Assembly: GCA_030745955.1 (NCBI GenBank)
Contig: JASLNQ010000110.1
Span: forward strand, 1-7,302
Length of the DNA stretch: 7,302 bases
Origin: Dehalococcoidia bacterium
GTDB taxonomy: Bacteria > Chloroflexota > Dehalococcoidia > UBA1151 > UBA1328
Direction of reading: 5' to 3'
The notes beneath the pieces were generated by a model. It saw nothing but the letters and a program-made list of their open reading frames with translations, was not told the origin of the DNA and did no database searches. The translations under genes and the position numbers were made by a program. Positions 1 through 5,533 of this stretch are shown piece by piece; position 1 is the first letter of the stretch; each line of letters opens with the position of its first letter.

Positions 1-294
1 CGCGGAAGCCCACGCTTTGAGAACGGGCAGCTTGTCATCGACGCCCTGCCGCACCTCAAGGTTCAGCTTCTTACACCGGGCACCGACGACCGGGTTTGCC
101 TCGGTGCTGATGACCACCATGGGGTATCCGGCCTTGCGCAACATGGAAACTCCCATACCGTCGGACCGGTCGCACACCACCGCCTCTTCGCCGTTTTGCA
201 TCACGTAAACGCGGTTATCGGTGAATACACCGTCGAAATCGAAAGCGATACCTTCGGTCCTGCTCAGTTGTTCGGCGTGAGATGGCAAAGTCAT
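1..294 (-). CDS. KdsC/NeuA-type HAD-family sugar-phosphate phosphatase (3' end beyond window)
   Basis: This gene is read from an ATG at 294-292 to the left edge, giving 98 residues with no stop. It looks like a HAD-superfamily phosphatase of the KdsC type (cap-less, usually about 170 residues), so roughly the last 70 residues are missing. Motif I is DFDGVFTDN, with nucleophile Asp19 and acid/base Asp21. It is followed by RSDGMG (43-48), a typical KdsC-family loop. Motif II is at Ser63/Thr64 in ISTEANPVVGAR, and the motif III lysine is probably Lys88 in GVDDK. ISTEANPVV is closer to the HAD domain attached to actinobacterial acylneuraminate cytidylyltransferases (from memory of the family) than to the TGR motif of Kdo 8-phosphate phosphatase. 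The likely reaction is dephosphorylation of a nonulosonate 9-phosphate or similar sugar acid phosphate in the cytoplasm. No strong ribosome binding site precedes the ATG. It lies 154 bases after the SDR gene on the same strand. The family is clear; the exact substrate is inference. Confidence 0.85.
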   Translation of the reverse strand, partial: MTLPSHAEQLSRTEGIAFDFDGVFTDNRVYVMQNGEEAVVCDRSDGMGVSMLRKAGYPMVVISTEANPVVGARCKKLNLEVRQGVDDKLPVLKAWASA

Positions 295-333
295 TACCCG
301 GGTTCTGTGGCGAGCGGAGTGGTAAGGCCCTAA

Positions 334-368
334 TGCGGCAATCGAACTTCGAGTTTGCCACATCCGCA
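334..368. promoter_or_regulatory. Nested inverted repeat, candidate operator or RNA hairpin
   Basis: Three pairs of complementary arms surround one centre: TGCGG 334-338 with CCGCA 364-368, GGCAA 337-341 with TTGCC 355-359, and TCGAA 342-346 with TTCGA 348-352 around a single central C. The arms overlap slightly, so they cannot all pair at once. The element lies 40-74 bases upstream of the phosphatase ATG and right where transcription would begin if GATAAT at 374-369 is a -10 box. It could be a repressor site or part of a 5' UTR hairpin. There is no T-tract to make it a clear intrinsic terminator. Confidence 0.35.
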
Positions 369-374
369 ATTATC
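369..374 (-). promoter_or_regulatory. Possible -10 box (GATAAT) for the phosphatase gene
   Basis: The minus strand reads GATAAT here, one mismatch from TATAAT, about 75 bases upstream of the ATG. No good -35 hexamer lies 16-18 bases further upstream, which is common in actinobacterial promoters but also lowers confidence. Confidence 0.25.
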
Positions 375-390
375 CCGCTCGAATCCGGTT

Positions 391-418
391 CGCGCAGCCC
401 GGGACCTGCGTCTGCGCG
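391..418 (-). other. 7-bp inverted repeat downstream of the SDR gene
   Basis: CGCGCAG at 391-397 pairs with CTGCGCG at 412-418 across a 14-base loop, 31 bases beyond the SDR stop codon on its own strand. It is G+C-rich but has no following U-run, so it would be at most a weak or Rho-assisted end signal, or a processing hairpin. Confidence 0.25.
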
Positions 419-448
419 GGCAGAGGTATCTGGCTCTCGCCGTCGATC

Positions 449-1375
449 TCATATTCTCGTCCGTTTGAAAATCTCGGCGACCGGTGTGTACGAATATCCC
501 AGCTCCTGCGCCGCAGAACTCCCATCGTGAACCGATCCCGTGCGCACAGCCTCGACCGATACCGGCGGCGTCCAGCGGGTGACCTTCCTGCCCCACCACG
601 CCAGCTGTAGCGGTACCACCACGGCCCACGCAGGAATCGAAAACCGGGGTGGTCGAACGCCCGCGCTCTTTGATACGGCAGCCACAAACTCTCCCGTCGA
701 CACCGCAGGACCGGCCACCGTGTAGATCGTTCCAGAAACACCCAATGCTGCGGCCTTTATCAACGCGGTCGCCAGGTCGCCCGTCCAGACCGGGCTGATC
801 ATCCGTGAAGGTGCCGGAAGCACTCTCAGCGAACCGGCCAGCAAGCGGTCGACAATCAGTCCTGCCCTGCCCGCTTCGTCCCCGAACACAGTCCCCGGCC
901 TGGCGACCACCGCGTCCAGCCCGTTGCCCGCCGCACTCAGCACAAGCTCCTCCGCCTGCGACTTCGTCGATGCGTATGCATCCCGCAACACACCCTGCCG
1001 AAAGCTTTCCACATTCACGGTCGAAACATGGACCAGTCGCGCACCAACCTCGCGGGTCACCCCGATCACGTTCTCAGTCCCGCCGACATTCACTCGCTCG
1101 AAGCCCTCGTACGTCGAGGCCGAACCGTGCACCGCCGCGGCCAGGTGGAAGATCGCATCGACGCCCTTCACCGCATCCCCCAGTGCCGTTGAATCGAGTA
1201 TGTCGCCCGCAACGTGGTCCACGCCCTGGGAAAGACCGAAGTTGCCGGCAGTCCGGGAATACGCAGTCACCCGAACGCCCATCTCGGCCAGCCTGTTGCA
1301 CAGGGGAACGCCAACAATGCCGGTGGCACCTGTGACAAGTGCGTGCTTGAAGCGCACGGGGGGGTCTGAAACCAT
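449..1375 (-). CDS. NAD(P)-dependent epimerase/dehydratase family protein (extended SDR)
   Basis: The product has 308 residues, a normal length for an extended short-chain dehydrogenase/reductase acting on nucleotide sugars or related substrates in the cytoplasm. The Rossmann nucleotide-binding motif TGATGIVG has glycines at 16, 19 and 22. GDI follows at 57-59, HLAA at 77-80 sits where the family usually has it, and HVSTVNV (116-122) supplies the Ser/Thr of the catalytic triad. Tyr134 and Lys138 form the YxxxK motif (YASTK). RPGTVFGD and SPVWTGDLA match the substrate-side part of the epimerase family. The ATG at 1375 was chosen because it places the GxxGxxG motif close to the N terminus. The frame stays open to 1531, but that would overlap the divergent transferase gene and add about 52 residues of non-family sequence. 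A GTG at 1357 (codon 7) is another possible start. A C7 tract lies in codons 4-6. The family is sure; epimerase, reductase or dehydratase activity cannot be told apart. Confidence 0.86.
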   Translation of the reverse strand: MVSDPPVRFKHALVTGATGIVGVPLCNRLAEMGVRVTAYSRTAGNFGLSQGVDHVAGDILDSTALGDAVKGVDAIFHLAAAVHGSASTYEGFERVNVGGTENVIGVTREVGARLVHVSTVNVESFRQGVLRDAYASTKSQAEELVLSAAGNGLDAVVARPGTVFGDEAGRAGLIVDRLLAGSLRVLPAPSRMISPVWTGDLATALIKAAALGVSGTIYTVAGPAVSTGEFVAAVSKSAGVRPPRFSIPAWAVVVPLQLAWWGRKVTRWTPPVSVEAVRTGSVHDGSSAAQELGYSYTPVAEIFKRTRI

Positions 1376-1412
1376 AGAGTTAAGCTGGGTTATCGAACTC
1401 GGCCAATCTTGA
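1376..1412. promoter_or_regulatory. Divergent intergenic region between leftward and rightward genes
   Basis: Only 37 bases separate the two proposed starts, or 73 if the rightward transferase starts at the TTG at 1449. Promoters for both directions must therefore overlap here or lie inside the opposite gene. I see no confident -35/-10 pair on either strand. TAACTC sits just before the leftward ATG and TTATCG on the other strand, but neither is convincing. Confidence 0.35.
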
Positions 1413-2042
1413 TTGAGAAGGTTAGCCCAGTTACCCGGGACAAGCGGTTTGGCAAAACGAACTTTCGATCTCGTAGTCAGTATCTTCGGCCTCATTGTAT
1501 TTTCGCCACTCCTGCTGTTCGCTGCGATCATCGTTTTTCTCTCGCTCGGGTGGCCGGTCCTCTACTCGCCAACCCGCGCCGGCCGCAACGGCACGACGTT
1601 CACCCTGCGGAAGTTCCGCAGCATGAAGATCGCGACCGGACCGACCTCCCACCACTCAGGCGACGATGATCCCCGCGTCACATCCACCGGCAGGTTTATC
1701 CGGAAGGCAAAGCTCGACGAACTCCCACAGCTCTGGAACGTGGCAAAAGGAGAAATGAGCTTCGTGGGCCCCCGACCGGAAACCCCCGATTACACGAAGC
1801 TCTACACCGAGGAGCAAATGGCGATTCTCGAGTTGCGGCCCGGAATCACGGATTTCGCCTCGATCGAGTTCGCCGACCTTGGCTCGCTACTCGAAGGCGA
1901 CGATCCCGACAGGCTTTATTTCGAGAAGGTCTGGGACCGTAAAATGGAACTCCGGATGAAGTACGTCCGGGAGCGGACGTTCTGGGTGGACCTGAAGCTG
2001 ATTTTTCTCACGTTCACCGCCATTTTCAATCGGAAAAAGTAA
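1413..2042 (+). CDS. Monotopic phosphoglycosyl transferase (bacterial sugar transferase, PglC-like)
   Basis: This 209-residue protein belongs to the small phosphoglycosyl transferase family (bacterial sugar transferase domain). It moves a sugar 1-phosphate from a UDP-sugar to polyprenyl phosphate on the inner face of the membrane, the first committed step of a glycan. The N-terminal hydrophobic segment 18-46 carries the Ser31-Pro32 break of the re-entrant membrane helix. KFRSM (67-71), the catalytic dyad Asp102-Glu103 within KLDELPQL, and SFVGPRPE (116-123) are all in place. The length fits the minimal PglC type and not the longer WbaP type. The listed start is the first possible codon, a TTG directly after an in-frame TGA. 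It has no clear Shine-Dalgarno sequence. TTG at 1449, preceded by GGGA at 8 bases and giving an N terminus of MAKRTFDLVV, is a serious alternative (197 residues). The sugar is unknown. The gene is followed by the GT4 gene after one base, so the two are surely co-transcribed. Confidence 0.93.
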   Translation: MRRLAQLPGTSGLAKRTFDLVVSIFGLIVFSPLLLFAAIIVFLSLGWPVLYSPTRAGRNGTTFTLRKFRSMKIATGPTSHHSGDDDPRVTSTGRFIRKAKLDELPQLWNVAKGEMSFVGPRPETPDYTKLYTEEQMAILELRPGITDFASIEFADLGSLLEGDDPDRLYFEKVWDRKMELRMKYVRERTFWVDLKLIFLTFTAIFNRKK

Positions 2043-2043
2043 C

Positions 2044-3285
2044 TTGGCACCTGGTCGAAAACTCAGCGTGGCGATCGCGATGTCGTCCTTTTTCCCCGAT
2101 GTGGGCGGTGCCCAGGTAACGGCCCACAACCTCGCCCGCTACCTCACCGGACAGGGCCACCGGGTCACCATGTTCGCGGCCTGGAGCAGCTGGCGAAAAC
2201 TCGGTGCCCGTCGGGCCGAACTGGGCTATCGACTGCTCCCGCTCTTCCCGGGGCAGCAATCTCTGATGCCAAGGCTTGGCTGGCCCTACCAGTTCGTGCA
2301 GGACCGGTACTTTTCCTGGATGCAGCGAAAATTCAAGTTCGACGTGTGGCAGTCGTTCGGCACCTATCCGACCGCCGTCTCCGTCGGCCGGTTCACACTC
2401 CCCCGGGACATCCCCCACGTCCTGCGCACCGTCGGCTACGACATCCAGAAAGATCCTGACGTCGGCTACGGCTACCGCTTCGACCCCACCATCGAAAAGC
2501 TGATTCAGAACTGGGCACCCCGTGTCTCGAAGGCGATCGCGCTAAGCGAGTCCGTCAAGCCCGACCTGCGTGATGTCGGTGTCCGGGACTCCCAGATCGA
2601 AGTGATCCCCTGCGGGGTCGATCAACCCCGCTTCGAGTCTACGCAAGTCGATCGGGACGCCATCCGCAACAGACACGGAATCCCGCTCGACAGGTTCACC
2701 TACATCACCGTGGGGCGGAACCACCCGAAGAAGGGTTTCCCGGTGCTGCTCGACGCAATGGCCGAACTCAAGCAGGCAGGGACTCTGGACAACGTTCACG
2801 TGGTGTTTGTCGGCAATGCCATGTCGGAACTCCTCCCCCGCGCCACCGAGCTCGAGGTAGCCGGGCACATGACCGCGATCGAAGAGCTTGGCGTCGATCC
2901 GGACGACCGCGAATTCAGGGTCCCGAGCACGCCCCTCGTTGAGCTGTACAAGAGCGCCGACGCCTGCGTGTTCCCGTCGCTTATCGAGACCTTCGCCATG
3001 ATCAACATCGAGGCGATGTCGGCCGGCATCCCGGTCATTTCGACCGATGCCCCGGGCTGCATCGAGACCATCGTCGACGGTGTAGACGGGCTGATTGCGA
3101 AGGCAGGCGACCCCACCGACCTTGCCCGTAAGATGGAACACCTGCAAAGTTCGGCAGATCTGCAGGCGAAGCTCAGCGCAGGCGGGCGGGAATCGGTGCG
3201 AAAATCTTTCAGTTGGGACGTTGTCGGCCGCCAGTTCGAAAACCTGTATTTTTCGCTGGTCGACCCGGTCAGCCCAACGCAGTAG
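2044..3285 (+). CDS. Glycosyltransferase family 4 (GT-B fold)
   Basis: The product has 413 residues, typical of GT4 retaining glycosyltransferases, which transfer a sugar from a nucleotide-sugar donor to a growing lipid-linked glycan at the cytoplasmic side. The N-terminal acceptor domain begins with SSFFPDVGGAQ (14-24), the glycine-rich loop of the family. The linker reads VIPCGVD. The C-terminal donor domain starts around Tyr220 with VGRNHPKKGF (223-232), containing the Arg and Lys that contact the donor diphosphate. The EX7E motif is complete, with Glu315 and Glu323 in ETFAMINIE, followed by SAGIPVI. The TTG start lies one base after the preceding stop and has GGAAAAAG four bases upstream. 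GTG at 2068 would also be possible but shortens the first strand. The linkage and sugar cannot be read from sequence. Confidence 0.94.
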   Translation: MAPGRKLSVAIAMSSFFPDVGGAQVTAHNLARYLTGQGHRVTMFAAWSSWRKLGARRAELGYRLLPLFPGQQSLMPRLGWPYQFVQDRYFSWMQRKFKFDVWQSFGTYPTAVSVGRFTLPRDIPHVLRTVGYDIQKDPDVGYGYRFDPTIEKLIQNWAPRVSKAIALSESVKPDLRDVGVRDSQIEVIPCGVDQPRFESTQVDRDAIRNRHGIPLDRFTYITVGRNHPKKGFPVLLDAMAELKQAGTLDNVHVVFVGNAMSELLPRATELEVAGHMTAIEELGVDPDDREFRVPSTPLVELYKSADACVFPSLIETFAMINIEAMSAGIPVISTDAPGCIETIVDGVDGLIAKAGDPTDLARKMEHLQSSADLQAKLSAGGRESVRKSFSWDVVGRQFENLYFSLVDPVSPTQ

Positions 3286-3314
3286 GTCATGCAGGCGATC
3301 AAGGCTGTTCTCCC

Positions 3315-4010
3315 GTGAGTAAAATCGACCCCGGACTGCTGGAACAGCGACGCTGGGCGCTTGAGCCGCGCCGCTTTTCAAGCACGCAGATCCAGCTAAC
3401 GTCGGTAACCGACCTCGGCGATTCGGTCGACTCGATCCTCGAAATCGGACCGGGTAGCGGCTACTTCTCATCGATTGCGAAGAGCCTCGGCTACGACATC
3501 AAGACTGCCGACATCAAGTCTGAAACGGATCCCGACTATCGCGGGGATTTTCGAGAGGTGGACATTCCCGAAAAGTTCGACCTGGTCGCGGCCTTCGAAA
3601 TGCTGCAGCACCTCCCCTACCAGGAGCTGCCGGCGACCCTCGAAAAAATCGCCTCGCTATCGAACAGGTACGTCCTCATTTCGGTGCCGGCCCGCGTACA
3701 CCGGCTCGAACTCACGGTGGAAATCCCGCGGGTGCTCACACCGAGACGGCTCGGCCTGGGCTGGCTGCAGGGCCCTCATACGCTATTGAAGACCTGGGAA
3801 TGGCCACGCTCTGTGGGACCGTCGGAAGTCGACTGGGAGGGGCGCGAAGACTACTGGAACCCCCACTACTGGGAGATTGGGCGAAAAAACCACCCGCGAT
3901 CGCGTTTCCTCGGCGATATCCAGGCGAGCGGACTCACCGTGCTCTGGTACAAATACAATCCCCGTCACACCCACCATCTGTTCGTCCTCGCCGAAAAGTC
4001 AGAGCGCTGA
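3315..4010 (+). CDS. Class I SAM-dependent methyltransferase
   Basis: The product has 231 residues with a Rossmann-like SAM-binding fold. Motif I is ILEIGPGSGYF (41-51), with Glu43 and glycines 45, 47 and 49. Asp66 at the end of the second strand is placed to hold the ribose hydroxyls of SAM. A stretch FDLVAAFEMLQHLPY fits the motif after strand 4 of the Methyltransf_11/23 type. It probably methylates a sugar of the glycan, or a precursor, in the cytoplasm. The GTG at 3315 was chosen because translation upstream in this frame gives a proline/arginine-rich segment that overlaps the GT4 gene and does not look like a protein of this family. AAGG at 3301 is too far away to be a good ribosome binding site. 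The start codon forms GTGA with the stop of a nine-codon ORF beginning at 3289. The methyl acceptor is unknown. Confidence 0.86.
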   Translation: MSKIDPGLLEQRRWALEPRRFSSTQIQLTSVTDLGDSVDSILEIGPGSGYFSSIAKSLGYDIKTADIKSETDPDYRGDFREVDIPEKFDLVAAFEMLQHLPYQELPATLEKIASLSNRYVLISVPARVHRLELTVEIPRVLTPRRLGLGWLQGPHTLLKTWEWPRSVGPSEVDWEGREDYWNPHYWEIGRKNHPRSRFLGDIQASGLTVLWYKYNPRHTHHLFVLAEKSER

Positions 4011-4063
4011 TAACAACGGCAGGCGCCAATCCCTCCGGCCCCCGGCGACTAACGCATGTTCCA
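4011..4063 (+). other. Short intergenic spacer
   Basis: These 53 bases between the methyltransferase and the membrane glycosyltransferase have no clear promoter, terminator or Shine-Dalgarno sequence. A three-codon ORF (ATG 4056, stop 4065-4067) ends on the proposed TTG start. Confidence 0.3.
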
Positions 4064-5395
4064 TTGACTTTATTTATCGGTTCGCCAGTCACGACACACC
4101 GCAATCTTGTAGCAATCGTCCTTCTGGCGGGTGTGTTGCGGATCGCATGGGTTGTGTACGCGCAAACAGTGCCGGGCTCCGATTTCGCCCAGTACGACCA
4201 GCTCGCATGGCGATTGGCCGAAGGCAAGGGATACGTCGACGAGCTTGGCGAACCGACGGCGTTCTATGCGATTGGATGGCCGTTCTTCCTGTCGATTGTC
4301 TACCGTGTGTTCGGACACTCCCTGGTCGCCGCAGGGGTGATCAACGCATTGATGGGCGTGGGCGCGGTGATACTCACTTACGCCATCGCCCGACATTTGC
4401 TGGACCGCCCGGTAGCGCTGATCTCTGCTGCACTCGTCGCCATCAACCCCACCCTGGTCCTGTACTCAAGCACCCACGGCACGGAATCGTTTTTTATACT
4501 TGAGATACTGCTCCTTACCTGGCTCATCCTCCGAGTCCTGGAAAGCCATCACGCCCTGGAGCTGGTACTGGTCGGGATTCTCACCGGTTTCGCCATCCTG
4601 ACACGACCGGTCGGTCTGTGTGTGCCACTCGGCGGTGTCGTGGCTGTTTACACGTTCAACCGCCATAACTTCCGTCGTGACTTCCGGCGAAACACTGCGA
4701 AAGTCCTCGTTGTGATCGCAGTTTCCGCAGTGATCGTGACACCGTGGGTCGTGAGGAACGCGGTGGCAGTCGACGCAACCACGCTGCAGACCTCCGGGGG
4801 CGTGACCCTGTGGATCGGCAATAACCCACAGGCGACAGGCGGGCTCATGCCACCGCCGGCCATCCCCGGCCTCAACGCTATCGCAACCCCCGGTGCTGGC
4901 CCCGATGCAACCGAGGCCGAAGCCAACTCGGCCTACACATCGGCGGCGATCGACGCATTACTGACCAACCCGGCCCGCGCCGTCTCCCTGGTCCCCCGCA
5001 AGCTGTTCGAACTCTGGGGCGGACACCGCCATGCTGTAACGCACAGCACAAGGAAGTCCGACCGCACCATCCCCGGCGTCGTCCTGAACATCCTCCCTAT
5101 CCTCACGCAGGCATACCTGGTCCTGCTGCTGCTGCTGGTCGTGGCCGCCTACGGGATGAAGCGCTCACGAAATCACTGGGTGATCGGTCCCGGCATCGCG
5201 CTGACTGCAATCTTCGTTTTCTGGAACGCTTTTCACATGATCAGCTTTGGTTCCGGGCGATATCATGTGCCGATGGAACCGTTTCTTGCCATCATGGCGG
5301 CGAGCGCGATATCTGCCGTGGTGCTGGCAAATGGCCGGTCGACTCGTGTGGGGAGAGCCGGCGAACGTCTGTTGTCGGGTCTCAAGCGCGGTTGA
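4064..5395 (+). CDS. GT39/ArnT-like polytopic membrane glycosyltransferase (GT-C fold)
   Basis: This 443-residue integral membrane protein resembles the PMT_2/ArnT-like family, which uses polyprenyl-phosphate sugars as donors on the outer face of the cytoplasmic membrane. I count about 11 hydrophobic stretches, for example 15-33, 87-110, 117-134, 212-228, 338-364, 371-394 and 401-423. The first external loop carries the acidic residue Asp40 in GSDFAQYDQLAW, then a GKGY motif and GWPFFL, as in GT39-type enzymes. A large external loop (about 232-337) begins with TPWVVRN and holds GGVTLWIGNNP with Gly252-Asn253-Asn254-Pro255, a familiar feature of this family. RYHVPMEP (399-406) precedes the last helix. 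The frame is open upstream to 3800 inside the methyltransferase gene, but that part is arginine/proline-rich and not membrane-like. TTG at 4064 is the only good start codon before the first helix; its ribosome binding site is weak. The donor sugar and acceptor are unknown. Confidence 0.86.
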   Translation: MTLFIGSPVTTHRNLVAIVLLAGVLRIAWVVYAQTVPGSDFAQYDQLAWRLAEGKGYVDELGEPTAFYAIGWPFFLSIVYRVFGHSLVAAGVINALMGVGAVILTYAIARHLLDRPVALISAALVAINPTLVLYSSTHGTESFFILEILLLTWLILRVLESHHALELVLVGILTGFAILTRPVGLCVPLGGVVAVYTFNRHNFRRDFRRNTAKVLVVIAVSAVIVTPWVVRNAVAVDATTLQTSGGVTLWIGNNPQATGGLMPPPAIPGLNAIATPGAGPDATEAEANSAYTSAAIDALLTNPARAVSLVPRKLFELWGGHRHAVTHSTRKSDRTIPGVVLNILPILTQAYLVLLLLLVVAAYGMKRSRNHWVIGPGIALTAIFVFWNAFHMISFGSGRYHVPMEPFLAIMAASAISAVVLANGRSTRVGRAGERLLSGLKRG

Positions 5396-5533
5396 AATGA
5401 GTCCTCATCCCGACCGGAGTAGAGGGAGCGGGGTTGCTGGAAACCACCCTGGCTCCAGTTATAACGGCTATTCCTGGTCGGCCGGGATTGCTGTGATATT
5501 CGATTCGCCACCCGCGGCGCTGAAAGAATCCTG
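5396..5533 (+). other. Intergenic gap with possible internal promoter and small ORF
   Basis: This 138-base gap is the longest between rightward genes. It contains the perfect 8-base palindrome GTTATAAC (5458-5465). TATAAC at 5460-5465 could be a -10 box, with TTGCTG at 5434-5439 as a weak -35 at an over-long 20-base spacing. A 46-codon open frame (ATG 5397 to TGA 5537) fills the gap, but its third positions are not G/C-biased like the neighbours and it has no ribosome binding site. I treat the gap as non-coding with a low-confidence promoter for the FkbM and AsnB-like genes. Confidence 0.35.
5460..5465 (+). promoter_or_regulatory. Possible -10 box (TATAAC) before the FkbM gene
   Basis: TATAAC differs from the consensus TATAAT at one base and sits 69 bases before the proposed TTG start. 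The supporting -35 (TTGCTG, 5434-5439) is weak and 20 bases away. The box is part of an 8-base palindrome, which also fits a regulator half-site or chance. Confidence 0.25.

Larger units (their letters stand above)
295..448 (-). other. Intergenic region between the SDR gene and the phosphatase gene
   Basis: These 154 bases between two leftward genes hold no convincing gene. Read on the minus strand they contain, in order, a 7-base inverted repeat, a possible -10 hexamer GATAAT, and a nested dyad just before the phosphatase ATG. The layout would fit independent transcription of the phosphatase gene rather than tight coupling to the SDR gene. This is inference from position and short motifs only. 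Confidence 0.4.

Noticed and set aside
805..1412. Plus-strand open frames of 162-176 codons opposite the SDR gene
   Set aside because: They are Pro/Ser/Arg-rich shadows of the well-supported SDR gene.
1376..1531. N-terminal extension of the SDR gene by 52 residues
   Set aside because: It would overlap the start of the divergent transferase gene and has no SDR-family similarity; ATG 1375 puts the glycine motif at the normal distance.
2542..3471. 309-codon open frame on the minus strand
   Set aside because: It lies opposite the GT4 and methyltransferase genes, which have complete family motifs. The translation is rich in Arg, Gly and His without recognisable domains, as expected for an antisense shadow in G+C-rich DNA.
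3800..4063. 88-residue N-terminal extension of the membrane glycosyltransferase
   Set aside because: It overlaps the methyltransferase gene in another frame, and its Arg/Pro-rich translation does not resemble a membrane protein N terminus.
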